The notes: generated by a model from the letters alone, not told the origin. 64,000 nucleotides of DNA from Rhodospirillales bacterium (GCA_014324045.1 JACOMY010000008.1:20774-84773), one strand, 5' to 3'; positions 25,198 through 34,686 are shown, numbered from the stretch's first letter. Made by a program: numbers and translations.

Positions 25198-26664
25198 CTA
25201 TTCGGAGAGAATTGGACGCTCCGACGTCTTTCCGAACCAGCCGCCACAACTCGCTTCGTATGCCAACGAAGCTTTGAATACAGTTGGATCGTCGAACGTC
25301 CGCCCGACGATTTGGATTCCTGTAGGTACGCCGTTCGATGCAACACCACTTGGCACAGCCATGACCGGACAATAGTGCAGCATGTTGAAGTGATGGGTCA
25401 GAACCCATCCATACTCCGGGTCAACGGCAACCCCATTGATCGTATAGGTTGCCGATGTTGGATCATGATCCGCTGGAACCGCAGGCACAGCCGTTGTCGG
25501 ACATATGAACAGGTCATAGCGCTCCATCAACGCGCCGAAGGACTGATACATTTCGTGTTGTACCTCCCAGGAGTGCGAGACATCGTCCAGGGTCGTCTGC
25601 GCAACGCCCTTTGCCGCAGCCAGCGTATAGTCGTTCAGCCTATCGGAGTGTTTTTTGGCAGCCCAAGAAGCCTGCCTCAGATAGTGCATTGTATTGTACC
25701 AATGCGTCGCTGCTTTATCGCATTCTTCGGACCACGGTATCTCAACTTCCGTAACTTCAGCACCAAGTGCTCGAAACTTATCCAGTGCATTGAGTGTGTT
25801 TTTACGCACCTCCGGGTCTACGGCCCGATACCCAAGGTCCAGTGAGTAGGCGATTTTGGTCCCGTCCAATCGCCCGGCCTTGCTAGGCAAGACCACTTTG
25901 TCCCGCAGGCTGTCGTGGTCCCGTGGATGCGCTCCGGAAACGATGTCTTGCACGAGCGCCAGATCGGCAATGGATCGTGCGAGAGGGCCACAGTGGTTGT
26001 AGCGGTCAAAATTTGCCGGCGGACCGTCCGGATTGCGTCCGTGCGGTGCCTTGAACCCGACAACACCGCAGCAGCTTGCCGGAATTCTGATCGATCCACC
26101 GATGTCTGTACCGGTTGCAATAGGTGCAAAACCGGCCGCAACGGCTGCACCGGATCCGCCGGATGAACCGCCAGTGCCAAATTCCGGATTGTACGGATTG
26201 ACTGTGTTACCCCAAGCCAAACTTCGGCAAACACCGGAGATGCAAAACTCAGGAGTGGTCGTGCGAGCGAGTATGATCGCGCCCGCTTCTTCGAGTCGCT
26301 CCACCATTGGATCCGAGTGCAGGTCAGGTTTGACATCCATATAGAGCAAAGACCCGTGGGTTGTGCGTTTGCCTTTAACCCTCTGAGCATCCTTGACCAG
26401 AACCGGCACGCCAAACAGCGCGCCACCGGCAGCGCCCTTAGCATAGACGCTGTCGGCATTAAGCGCCTTTTGCCGAGCTTCGTCAAAATATGTATCTGCC
26501 AGCGCGTTTATTGCTGGGTTGACCTGTTCGATCCGCCGTACCAAGACCTCCAGCAACGTGCTAGGTTTCAGAGCCCCGCTGCGAAACTGTGTAAGCGCCC
26601 CGGCCGCGGTCAGATAACATAAATCAAGGTCAACAGCGGGTTCAACGAGAGCGCTGTTGTCCAT
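25198..26664 (-). CDS. Amidase (amidase signature family)
   Basis: Hydrolase of 488 residues of the amidase signature family (PF01425), which uses a Ser-cisSer-Lys triad. The lysine is in GVPVLVKDAQ, the glycine-serine loop is GTGGSSGGSGAAVAAG, and the nucleophile serine lies in GTDIGGSIRIPAS. It could hydrolyse a free carboxamide; GatA is unlikely because gatB and gatC are not adjacent. It is the last gene of a minus-strand run with an ABC transporter for quaternary amines, 30 bases after the permease, which suggests that it processes the imported compound. GC is visibly lower than in the core genes, a sign of transfer. Confidence 0.9.
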   Translation of the reverse strand: MDNSALVEPAVDLDLCYLTAAGALTQFRSGALKPSTLLEVLVRRIEQVNPAINALADTYFDEARQKALNADSVYAKGAAGGALFGVPVLVKDAQRVKGKRTTHGSLLYMDVKPDLHSDPMVERLEEAGAIILARTTTPEFCISGVCRSLAWGNTVNPYNPEFGTGGSSGGSGAAVAAGFAPIATGTDIGGSIRIPASCCGVVGFKAPHGRNPDGPPANFDRYNHCGPLARSIADLALVQDIVSGAHPRDHDSLRDKVVLPSKAGRLDGTKIAYSLDLGYRAVDPEVRKNTLNALDKFRALGAEVTEVEIPWSEECDKAATHWYNTMHYLRQASWAAKKHSDRLNDYTLAAAKGVAQTTLDDVSHSWEVQHEMYQSFGALMERYDLFICPTTAVPAVPADHDPTSATYTINGVAVDPEYGWVLTHHFNMLHYCPVMAVPSGVASNGVPTGIQIVGRTFDDPTVFKASLAYEASCGGWFGKTSERPILSE

Positions 26665-26694
26665 ACCGCATACCCTCCCCTTCGATGTTGGAGT

Positions 26695-28761
26695 TCAAAG
26701 CGCGTTATCGAGCTTGGTGCCGAGACGCGACTGGATCTGCCGATTAAACCCTTGGGTGATCCGATCGGCGGTCATCGCGATTATCGCCATACCGATCCCA
26801 GCCGTCATACCAACGCCAAAATCTCCGTCTCCCAAGCCGATATAGATTTGCTGCCCCAAGTCATCCGTACCGACCAAGGCGGTAATGACCAACATCGAAA
26901 TCCCGAACATTATTGTCTGGTTCAATCCCAACATGATGGAGGGCACTGCAAGGGGAAGTTTGACCTGCCACAACAACTGCCGGCGTGTGGTTCCAATGGC
27001 AATCGCGGCCTCGATCACATCTCTGGGCAGGTTCCGTAATCCATGTTCTGTATAGCGGATGGCAGGAACAATGGCGTAGACGACGATCGCTAGAAGCGCG
27101 GTAAATTCTCCGATCTTGAAAACCATGACAAACGGGATCAGGATAACGAAGAGCGGCATTGTTTGAAGCGTATCTATAATCGGCCGCACGATGCGCGATA
27201 GGGTGTTGTTTTCCGATGCCCAAACACCAATTGCGCTGCCAAGCGAGAAGGCCAAAAGCACCCCGACACCGCACAGATAGAGTGAGACGACTGCAGGTTC
27301 CCAAATCCCCGTCAGCAAGAGAAATGCCAGACCGGCGCCGACCCAAAGCGCTAGATTCTTTCCACCAGCCTGCCAAGCTAGGGCCACAATGATTGCGCAG
27401 AGTGCAAGCCAGGAAAGCCCGGTTAGGCCAACGTATAGCACCGAGCAGAACAGAATTATTCCCAATGCTTTTTGGTGTTTACCGCGCACGATCAGGAAGA
27501 TCGCGATGGCGGCGGCCACGAGGGCGTAAGCAGTTGCGATTACCGGTGTCACGGCAAACCCCCAGGTAAAGGGGCTTACAGCCTGAGAAAGACCGATTTT
27601 GATCGGCAACATAATGTAGAATAGGGCCGCTGTTTTGATAGCCTCAAGTGTCGCTCGGAACTCGACGAAGAGCCATTCGAGGGCTGCGTTCATGCTAGGT
27701 GCCGGATCGATAATCCAGGCCTCAGGCCATTCCCTGAGCGCTGGAAAGAGATACGCCAAAATAAACGCAGCAGCGAACGATGCAGCGCAAATCTTCCAGC
27801 CACTTGCAGAAGGTTCAACGGCGGCGTTTGAGCGAACGGCAAATCCCCAAGTGATCCTGTCGAGGATCATTGCCATTAAGGCAATCACAATGCCTGCCAA
27901 TAGACTTTCGCCGAATTGGGCTTTGCGGATCGTGGACAGAACTTCCCAACCGATGTCGTTCGTGCCGCCAATAATGGACGCAATGATCACCATCGACAGC
28001 GAGGCCATCGTGGTCTGATTGACACCCAACAAAATCTGGCGTTGTGCCGTTGGAACACGAACACTCCAAAAGAGCTGAGCCGGAGTGGCTCCGCTCATCA
28101 AGCCGGATTCGATAACCTCATCAGATACGCATCGAAGGCCAACGATCGTATTGCGAACCATAGGCGGAAACGCAAACAGGATAGAAGCAACAAGACCGAC
28201 TGTGGTACCGAACCCAAACAAAAGAAGAATCGGCAAGAGATAGGCAAAGGCCGGAACCGTCTGCATAAGATCGAGTACCGGCATTATCACGCGGTATGCG
28301 CGGTCCGACTTGAACCCCCAAGTGCCGACGGCAAAGCCCAGAGCCACTGCCAAGGGGATAGATACAACAACTAGCGCAAATGAGTTGATAGACTGTGTCC
28401 AGAACCCAAATGTCACCATGTATAGCAAGCTCAGTGCAGTGAAAACGGCCAAGCCAGGGCCGCCTGAGCGAAATGCCACGTAGACCGTCAGCACAAACCA
28501 CGCGGCCCAAGGCAGCGAGTGCAAAAGAGCCTTAGCAAACAGGATTGGCCAATCGAATAGCCAAGCGACAGCTTTGAACAACCACCCAAAAGCATCGACG
28601 AACCAACGCATTGCCGCGTTCATCGGGTCGGTCACAGGCACAACCAAAGTCTCCGGGAATGTCACCGGAGGCCCCAAGCCTTTGGAAAAAACGACGAGCC
28701 CGGCAACAAGCGCGGTCACCGACGCCCAGACAAGAAACGGCCTGTCACTGATTGTTTTCAT
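26695..28761 (-). CDS. Duplicated permease of a quaternary-amine ABC transporter
   Basis: Membrane protein of 688 residues with two ProW-like permease domains in one chain. The first has the EAA-type loop around GLRCVSDEVIESGLMSGATP, followed by LFWSVRVPTAQRQILLGVNQ; the second repeats it as GLRNLPRDVIEAAIAIGTTR and LLWQVKLPLAVPSIMLGLNQ. ProW/OpuAB-type permeases import glycine betaine, proline betaine, choline and similar compounds. Fusion of both halves means one polypeptide could replace the usual homodimer. The gene starts 4 bases after the ATPase stop. The exact substrate cannot be read from sequence. Confidence 0.9.
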   Translation of the reverse strand: MKTISDRPFLVWASVTALVAGLVVFSKGLGPPVTFPETLVVPVTDPMNAAMRWFVDAFGWLFKAVAWLFDWPILFAKALLHSLPWAAWFVLTVYVAFRSGGPGLAVFTALSLLYMVTFGFWTQSINSFALVVVSIPLAVALGFAVGTWGFKSDRAYRVIMPVLDLMQTVPAFAYLLPILLLFGFGTTVGLVASILFAFPPMVRNTIVGLRCVSDEVIESGLMSGATPAQLFWSVRVPTAQRQILLGVNQTTMASLSMVIIASIIGGTNDIGWEVLSTIRKAQFGESLLAGIVIALMAMILDRITWGFAVRSNAAVEPSASGWKICAASFAAAFILAYLFPALREWPEAWIIDPAPSMNAALEWLFVEFRATLEAIKTAALFYIMLPIKIGLSQAVSPFTWGFAVTPVIATAYALVAAAIAIFLIVRGKHQKALGIILFCSVLYVGLTGLSWLALCAIIVALAWQAGGKNLALWVGAGLAFLLLTGIWEPAVVSLYLCGVGVLLAFSLGSAIGVWASENNTLSRIVRPIIDTLQTMPLFVILIPFVMVFKIGEFTALLAIVVYAIVPAIRYTEHGLRNLPRDVIEAAIAIGTTRRQLLWQVKLPLAVPSIMLGLNQTIMFGISMLVITALVGTDDLGQQIYIGLGDGDFGVGMTAGIGMAIIAMTADRITQGFNRQIQSRLGTKLDNAL

Positions 28762-28765
28762 GACC

Positions 28766-29842
28766 TCAATCCTTCACGGCTGAGGCATCGGAAATTCCAC
28801 TTGCAAGCGCAGCGACAAAGCTTTGACTGGTCATATGGGATAGCGTATTGCCTTCGCCACGCACCGCAACCCCGCTTTCATGCGAAGCCAGATAAGGCAA
28901 AAGATCAGCGACATTTGTTGAAGCGGGAACTTCCTTTATACAGGGAGGTGGAGTAGTGTTAGCCGCGACATCCCCTGCTGTCAGGATCAACTCCCAAGGG
29001 ACATCATTTGTGAACTCCCGAACATAGTCGTTTACCGGGTTCAGGATCAAATCCACCGGACGTCCGATTTGTACAATGGCACCGTCTTTCATAATGGCCA
29101 TCCGGTCCGCAATGCGTAGAGCCTCCAGGAAATCGTGGGTAATAAATACGATTGATTTATGCAGATCTTGCTGCAGGCGGAGGAATTCGTCCTGCATCTG
29201 CCGCCGGATTAATGGATCAAGCGCACTGAATGGCTCATCAAGAAACCAAACCTCAGGCTCAACTGCCAGCGATCGCGCAATGCCGACACGTTGTTGCTGC
29301 CCCCCAGAAAGCTGGCTTGGGAAACTGCTTTCCCGCCCCTCCAAACCAACCAAAGCAATCACGCGCTCGGCACGCGACAAGCGTTCCTTGCTATCCATGC
29401 CCTGCAGCTTTAGGGGAAAAGCCACATTTTCAAGGACGTTCAAATGTGGCATCAGGCCAAAGCTTTGAAATACCATCCCCATCTTATGACGACGAATATC
29501 TATCAGCTCTTTGGGGGTCGATTTCAGAAGATCCTCGCCATCGAGGAGAATCTGCCCTGCGGTCGGCTCGACAAGCCGGGAAAGGCAGCGAACGATTGTG
29601 GATTTTCCGGACCCGGACAGGCCCATGATCACGAATATTTCCCCGAGCATCACATCGAAGCTAACATCGGTTGACGCGACAAGGCCTCCCCGGTCTCGGA
29701 TGTCTTGGGCTAAGGATTTTGCGCGGCCGGTGTCTAGTGCAGCGACATCGACGGCTTTAAGATGCTCATCCACGTTGCCATAGAGCTTCCAGACATGCCG
29801 GCAAGAGAGTTTCGGGGCCGATCTCGAAGGCGAAGAAGTCAT
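28766..29842 (-). CDS. ATP-binding protein of a quaternary-amine ABC transporter (ProV-like)
   Basis: ATPase of 358 residues. Walker A is GLSGSGKST, the signature is LSGGQQQRVGIARSLA, and Walker B is VWFLDEPFSALDP, with the switch histidine in VFITHD. The N-terminal extension (KLYGN, then the LAQDIRDRGG region) and the ATP-dependent MVFQSFGLMPHLNVLENVAF are typical of ProV/OpuAA proteins. The C-terminal ~80 residues differ from a standard pair of CBS domains. It lies between the binding protein and the fused permease gene. Confidence 0.92.
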   Translation of the reverse strand: MTSSPSRSAPKLSCRHVWKLYGNVDEHLKAVDVAALDTGRAKSLAQDIRDRGGLVASTDVSFDVMLGEIFVIMGLSGSGKSTIVRCLSRLVEPTAGQILLDGEDLLKSTPKELIDIRRHKMGMVFQSFGLMPHLNVLENVAFPLKLQGMDSKERLSRAERVIALVGLEGRESSFPSQLSGGQQQRVGIARSLAVEPEVWFLDEPFSALDPLIRRQMQDEFLRLQQDLHKSIVFITHDFLEALRIADRMAIMKDGAIVQIGRPVDLILNPVNDYVREFTNDVPWELILTAGDVAANTTPPPCIKEVPASTNVADLLPYLASHESGVAVRGEGNTLSHMTSQSFVAALASGISDASAVKD

Positions 29843-29863
29843 AGCGGATAGTCCTTAATAAAG

Positions 29864-29890
29864 GGCGGAGCGCTTTTAAAACGCTCCGCC
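29864..29890 (-). terminator. Intercistronic hairpin after binding-protein gene
   Basis: GGCGGAGCG at 29864-29872 pairs with CGCTCCGCC at 29882-29890 around CTTTTAAAA. It begins 14 bases past the binding-protein stop and ends before the ATPase start at 29842. Such hairpins usually give partial termination or protect the upstream mRNA, so that binding protein is made in excess. Confidence 0.75.
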
Positions 29891-29903
29891 AGGTTAGGGG
29901 GGA

Positions 29904-30839
29904 TTAGTTTTTTGCGGCGTCGATCCAGGGTTTCCAGGTGCTTTCATTGGCCGCCATCCATGCATCGACAACCTCTTCCACATCCCGCCCATTTTGATCC
30001 ACTTCTAGGATCAATGCATTCTGCATCCGGTTTGTCAGAGCCATTTGTTCCACAACCTTCATCGCGCCGGGGAATTCCCTGGGAAATCCATTCGACACAA
30101 TTTTTTCGACGCCTGCCTGCTGAAACCCACAGGCATCTCCACGTGCCTGATTTGCTTCGTTACATTCCCCGTGCGGTTTGTCCCACTCCACCCAATCGAC
30201 CTCGATCTCTGCAAAAACCCAATGTGGTTGCCACATCATCATGAGGATCGGTTGTTCAACCGCGAGTGCACTGTTCAATTCAGCCAACATCGTACCCTCG
30301 GACCCACCGGAGACGGGTTTGAAAGGCAGATCTAGGAGTTTCACCAGATCAGCCGATCGTGTTCCCCAGTCGGCAGGATATGTGATCAGCCGCCCATTCG
30401 GGAAGGTGTCAGCGGTTGCGAAAGCCTGGGCACAATCATACAAAGCTTCATATGCTGGGAGACCCGGACACTTCTCGTTCATGTAAGGCGGATAAATCCA
30501 TCCTTCTTGCGGTTGTAGGCCGAGGCTCCCAACCACAATGATGTCGCCGTTTTCAACGGCCTTCGGATAGATATCGCCCACATTGTTGGTCCAAAACTCG
30601 GGCTGGTAATGCAGGCTTCCTTCAGCCAGAGCGGCAATTTGTGGAACTGTGCCTGCCGTCACAAACTCCACTTCGTGTCCCAGCTCTTCAAAAAGAGCAC
30701 CGGCGAGATGCGCTGAGATATGTTGCCCGGTCCATTCGTTGATCGCGATTTTGATGGGCTCCGCCGAGGCGACAACAGCATTCATCAGGACTGCCGTCGA
30801 TGCAGCCAACCCAAACTTCAGTACTTGTGTGCTTGTCAT
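29904..30839 (-). CDS. Periplasmic quaternary-amine-binding protein (ProX/OpuAC-like)
   Basis: Exported protein of 311 residues: signal peptide to about residue 26 (LAASTAVLMNAVVASA), then an OpuAC domain (PF04069) with INEWTGQHISAHLAGALFEE, the YQPEFWTNN segment and LMMMWQPHWVFAEIEVDWVEW. The Trp and Tyr residues in these segments fit an aromatic box that holds a trimethylammonium group. First gene of the four-gene minus-strand run; its upstream region (30840-31000) should hold the promoter. Ligand could be betaine, carnitine, choline or an amide of one of these. Confidence 0.9.
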   Translation of the reverse strand: MTSTQVLKFGLAASTAVLMNAVVASAEPIKIAINEWTGQHISAHLAGALFEELGHEVEFVTAGTVPQIAALAEGSLHYQPEFWTNNVGDIYPKAVENGDIIVVGSLGLQPQEGWIYPPYMNEKCPGLPAYEALYDCAQAFATADTFPNGRLITYPADWGTRSADLVKLLDLPFKPVSGGSEGTMLAELNSALAVEQPILMMMWQPHWVFAEIEVDWVEWDKPHGECNEANQARGDACGFQQAGVEKIVSNGFPREFPGAMKVVEQMALTNRMQNALILEVDQNGRDVEEVVDAWMAANESTWKPWIDAAKN

Positions 30840-31095
30840 GGTTTGACCTCCCAGTCAGTTCGATAGGCGTGGTTTGTACAACGCATCTACAGCATGATAG
30901 CATTCGAGGGCCTTTATCAATACGTCTTTCCGGCTTTTTGGGCGCCAATTTCGATGCGATAGCCAGGCGCGGTGTCTTTACGAAGCCTAGGCGTTGAAAT
31001 TTGGCGCCTCTTTTGAGACGCTTGAGGGCTTTTCAGAAGGAGGTCAAGCGGTGACGCATCCTCCGATCTGGAGGAGCTGGCGCATGTCGTAGGCG
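30840..31095 (-). promoter_or_regulatory. Upstream region of transporter operon with possible transposase tail
   Basis: The part nearest 30840 should carry the promoter of the binding-protein operon; I could not place -35/-10 boxes with confidence. Near 31020-31105 on the minus strand a short frame reads MANIAYDMRQLLQIGGC and then a stop, which resembles the last residues of some IS transposases. If so, it is a remnant marking the edge of the acquired operon. The similarity is short and uncertain. Confidence 0.3.
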
Positions 31096-31509
31096 ATGTT
31101 CGCCATGCGGAATCTAACCGCTCATGGACAGGCAAGGGCTGCTGACAGGCAGGCGGAGCCCGGAGCGACTAGCGCAGCCGGCGAATGTGACGGTGCGGAG
31201 GGCTCGAAACACTCGGAACGAAAGAGCCCGCCGGATGCCGAGGCGGCGGTAGTGGCGGTGCGGGACTGCCGAAGGCTTCTATCCGATAAAGGCACCTTGG
31301 AAGGCATCGGAGGTTCACGGCGGCCCAATCCCGTTCGCGCGAACCTCGAAGACGCGAACCTCTACCGCGCGCACCTCGTCGGCGCGATCGGCCTGACGCA
31401 AGAGATGCTGCGCCGCGCCCAGCCCTCGCCTCCGCCGCCGAGTCTGCCGGCGGGCCTGTCCTGGCCACTCGAGAAGGGCACGGATGGTAGGTGGCACCTG
31501 AAGCCCTAG
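31096..31509 (+). pseudogene. Probable remnant of a pentapeptide-repeat protein
   Basis: Open frame of 137 residues. Only residues about 78-115 look like a protein: VRANLEDANLYRAHLVGAIG follows the A(D/N)LxxAxL pentapeptide pattern and runs into LTQEMLRRA and a proline-rich tail with LPAGLSWP, a usual end of such proteins. The first ~75 residues are low-complexity and look like non-coding sequence. It is probably the 3' stump of a larger gene rather than a complete one. Confidence 0.4.
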
Positions 31510-31996
31510 CGGCCGCAGACGGCTTCCCACGCATCCGTAAAGCGTGCGCCTGCGGTCTTGCTTTGCCCGCTATCGGCGGCGGCTCCAGGTGGATCTTGCC
31601 GAGACCCTTACTACCGGCTTCGAGTCCGAAAGAGACAACAAAATACATAGAGGGAAACTACACAAAGGCGGCCGCACCGCAGATCACTTAAACCCGGGTC
31701 ACTCAAACCCTGGGCCAGGTAACTGTCGCGCTTGGGCCATCTATTGTGGCGCGCGCCACTCGTGCGGCGGACCATGTTCCGGCGAGAAGGGGCGGCGGCA
31801 TGACGAAGAGACCGAAGGGCCTTGTGGCAGGGCTTTAAGGCCGGTTCAGGCGGTACCGATCGCTCCTATTGCGGGAGCGCTGCCGCTCATTCCGGGTGTG
31901 GGTGTACTGGTATGGGTGTACTGGGAAGATATCTGGCATTGAGCGCATGGAGAGGAAGCGTCCAACGGCGAGCTCCTGCGGCACAAGACCGAATTC
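31510..31996 (+). other. 490-bp gap without recognisable gene
   Basis: Short open frames exist on both strands (for example 31544-31942 plus), but none shows family motifs. A tandem GGTGTACTGG...GGTGTACTGG repeat lies near 31900-31925. Likely decayed sequence between the pentapeptide remnant and the two secreted-protein genes. Confidence 0.35.
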
Positions 31997-32494
31997 TTAC
32001 GACACCAGGCATTCTCCGCTGACGCCGACCGGGAAATTCTCGGCGTTGCCCTCGACGTCGCGGACCACGGTGGCGGTGGGGACGGGGGACAGGGGATCGC
32101 CGCTCCACCAGAATTCCAGGCCCTCGCCACCTTCTTCGATGAAGAAGTAGTGCGGGCCCTGAATCTCGCTCTCCGGATAGAAGAAGCAGATCTCGTCCGG
32201 GGTGGCCCACCACTTGCCGTAGATCACGCAGCCTTCCCAGAGGTAGGCGCTGATCCCCGCCGTGCTGTGGAACTCCACCTCGAAGACCCCGTTGGAGCGG
32301 CGGCGGTAGTGGGTGCGGTTCTTCACCAAGGCTTCCAGAGCCTCAATGCCGGTGATCCGACCCGCGTCCGCCACTGCCGTTCCGGGGGGGCCGGGTCCGG
32401 TTTTTTGCGCTGGCCCCTGTACCGGTTCCTGCGCCGCCAGCGGCAGCGGCAGCAGGCAGATCGCAACGAAGAGCGTGAGGCCGGTGGCGGCCAC
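31997..32494 (-). CDS. Small secreted protein, paralogue B
   Basis: Protein of 165 residues with a signal peptide (LTLFVAICLLPLPLAAQ). The mature part contains YLWEGCVIYGKWWATPDEIC and FYPESEIQGPHYFFIEEG, an alternation of aromatic residues and glycine like a small beta-sandwich. It is clearly related to the gene just upstream: both share G-x-YLW-(D/E)GC, (G)(K/R)WWA, a cysteine in D-x(I/L)C, and an HYF/HCFY line. The C-terminus keeps one more cysteine. The pattern recalls the DUF995 type, but I cannot assign it. It starts 3 bases after the stop of its paralogue. Confidence 0.75.
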   Translation of the reverse strand: MAATGLTLFVAICLLPLPLAAQEPVQGPAQKTGPGPPGTAVADAGRITGIEALEALVKNRTHYRRRSNGVFEVEFHSTAGISAYLWEGCVIYGKWWATPDEICFFYPESEIQGPHYFFIEEGGEGLEFWWSGDPLSPVPTATVVRDVEGNAENFPVGVSGECLVS

Positions 32495-32497
32495 GGC

Positions 32498-32950
32498 TCA
32501 GGTGTCCTGACAGTGGCCGCCGGAGTTCAGCGCCAGCCCCTGCGGGTTGCCCTCCAGGACCGACTTGACCCAAGCCAGCGGCTGGCGGGCGTCGGGGTCC
32601 TCCACCGACCAGTACTCCAGGCCGGCCGGTCCGTCGCGCAGATAGAAGCAGTGCGCGGCCTCGCCGGAGAGGCTGGGGTAGGCGTAGCAGAGGCGATCTT
32701 CCTCCGCCCACCAGCGCCCCGACCAGAGGCAGCCGTCCCAAAGGTAGGCCACCTTGCCGTCGGTGGTGTGATACTCGGCCTCGTCGCCGCCGTCGGTGCG
32801 GCCGCGCAGGTGCGTGGTGCCGCTGACTGCCTCTTCGATCCGGCTCTCGCCGGACAGCCAGCCCTCGCCGCGCCCGGGTTCGGCCTCGGCGGTTCCGGCG
32901 GCCAGTAGCAAGGCGGCGAGTGACAGGGCAACGCGATGGCTGAAAAGCAT
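32498..32950 (-). CDS. Small secreted protein, paralogue A
   Basis: Protein of 150 residues with signal peptide (VALSLAALLLAAGTAEA). The mature part contains AYLWDGCLWSGRWWAEEDRL, then CYAYPSLSGEAAHCFYLRDG and LEYWSVEDPDARQPLAW, matching the next gene segment by segment. Cysteines at the same positions suggest disulfides in the periplasm. The two genes form a tandem pair on the minus strand, upstream of and divergent from gabD. Function unknown. Confidence 0.75.
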   Translation of the reverse strand: MLFSHRVALSLAALLLAAGTAEAEPGRGEGWLSGESRIEEAVSGTTHLRGRTDGGDEAEYHTTDGKVAYLWDGCLWSGRWWAEEDRLCYAYPSLSGEAAHCFYLRDGPAGLEYWSVEDPDARQPLAWVKSVLEGNPQGLALNSGGHCQDT

Positions 32951-33150
32951 GGCGAATCTACTCCATGAAAGCGTGTCTCGAACGGTGGCGGTGCCCCTAC
33001 GGCAGACAGTCTCTCACCGGCGCTAGCCAAGCACGATTCGATCCCTTATGTGTAGCGATAATATAATCTCAAGGCGGCGGCGGTTCCAGGGGCGGCATCC
33101 CATTCCGGAAGCAATACCTTTCAGCAACAGAGACGAAGAGGAGATCTGTC

Positions 33151-34638
33151 ATGTCCGCCAAGCTGCAGAATGCTGCAATCGGCACACCCGACCTCAAGGA
33201 CATGTGCCTATTCCGCCAGCAGTGCTACATCGGCGGGCAGTGGCTCGACGCCGACAGCGGCGAGACCGTCGCGGTGACCAACCCGGCCGACGGCTCGGTC
33301 TTGGGCAGCGTGCCGAAGATGGGGGGCGCGGAGACGCGCCGCGCCATCGAAGCGGCCGAACGCGCCCGGCCGGCTTGGGCCGCCAGGACCGCCAAGGAGC
33401 GCGCCGCCGTGCTGCGCCGCTGGTTCGAGCTGACGATGGAGAACCAGGACGACCTCGGCCACCTCATGACCCTAGAGCAGGGCAAGCCCCTGGCCGAGGC
33501 CAAGGGCGAGATCGCCTACGGTGCCTCCTTCATAGAGTGGTTCGCGGAAGAGGCCAAGCGGATCTACGGCGACGTGATCCCGCAGCACCAGGCCGACAAG
33601 CGCATCGTGGTGATCAAGCAGCCGATCGGCGTCACCGCGGCGATCACCCCTTGGAACTTCCCCAACGCCATGATCGCCCGCAAGGCCGCCCCGGCGCTGG
33701 CCGCCGGCTGCCCCATGGTGGTGAAGCCGGCAGCCGCCACACCCTATTCGGCCCTGGCGCTCTGCGAGTTGGCGGAGCGGGCCGGTGTCCCGGCGGGCAT
33801 CCTCTCGGTGGTGACCGGCGCGTCCGGCGCCATCGGTGGCGAGATGACCTCCAACCCCATCGTGCGTAAGCTCACCTTCACCGGCTCTACCGAGGTCGGC
33901 AAGCTCCTGCTGGAGCAGTGTGCCGGGACGGTGAAGAAGACCTCCATGGAACTGGGCGGCAACGCGCCCTTCCTAGTGTTCGACGATGCCGACCTCGACG
34001 CCGCGGCCGAGGGCGCGATGATGTCGAAGTTCCGCAACAGCGGTCAGACCTGCGTCTGCGCCAACCGCATCCTGGTGCAGGAGGCCGTCTACGACGCCTT
34101 CGCCGAAAAGCTGGCGGCCAAAGTCAAGAAGCTGAAGGTCGGCAACGGCCTCGACGAAGGCGTCAACCTCGGCCCGCTGATCGACGTGCAGGCGCTGGAG
34201 AAGGTCGAGGAGCATGTCGGGGATGCCCTCGCCAAGGGCGCGGCCCTGGCCGCCGGCGGCCAGCGCCATAGCCTGGGCGGCACCTTCTATCAGCCAACCC
34301 TGCTGACCGGGGTGACCACAGATATGAGGGTTACCTACGAGGAGACCTTCGGCCCGGTGGCGCCGCTCTTCAAATTCTCCAGCGACGAAGAGGGTATCGC
34401 CATGGCCAACGACACGGTCTTCGGCTTGGCTGCCTACTTCTACACCCGCGATATGGGCCGCGTCTGGCGCGTGTCCGAGGGACTGGAGACCGGCATCGTC
34501 GGCATCAACACCGGCATCATCTCCACCGAGGTCGCACCCTTCGGCGGCGTGAAGGAAAGCGGCCTGGGCCGCGAGGGATCCAAGTACGGCATCGACGACT
34601 TCCTCGAGGTCAAGTACCTCTGCATGGGCGGCGTGTAA
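33151..34638 (+). CDS. gabD: Succinate-semialdehyde dehydrogenase (NAD(P)+)
   Basis: Aldehyde dehydrogenase of 495 residues. The catalytic cysteine is Cys301 (GQTCVCANR) and the general base is Glu267 ([10 protein letters not shown]). [20 protein letters not shown] and the FTGSTEVGK nucleotide-binding loop are present. The QTCVCANR form of the active site is typical of GabD, which oxidises succinate semialdehyde to succinate in GABA and polyamine breakdown. The ATG at 33151 has GAGGAG upstream. No gabT lies beside it, so the aldehyde source is not shown here; homospermidine synthase at 59 kb shows polyamine metabolism elsewhere in the window. Confidence 0.9.
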   Translation: MSAKLQNAAIGTPDLKDMCLFRQQCYIGGQWLDADSGETVAVTNPADGSVLGSVPKMGGAETRRAIEAAERARPAWAARTAKERAAVLRRWFELTMENQDDLGHLMTLEQGKPLAEAKGEIAYGASFIEWFAEEAKRIYGDVIPQHQADKRIVVIKQPIGVTAAITPWNFPNAMIARKAAPALAAGCPMVVKPAAATPYSALALCELAERAGVPAGILSVVTGASGAIGGEMTSNPIVRKLTFTGSTEVGKLLLEQCAGTVKKTSMELGGNAPFLVFDDADLDAAAEGAMMSKFRNSGQTCVCANRILVQEAVYDAFAEKLAAKVKKLKVGNGLDEGVNLGPLIDVQALEKVEEHVGDALAKGAALAAGGQRHSLGGTFYQPTLLTGVTTDMRVTYEETFGPVAPLFKFSSDEEGIAMANDTVFGLAAYFYTRDMGRVWRVSEGLETGIVGINTGIISTEVAPFGGVKESGLGREGSKYGIDDFLEVKYLCMGGV

Positions 34639-34686
34639 CGTCAGACTGTAAAGCCAGATTGTAATGCCAGACCGGGGGGCGGAGTT

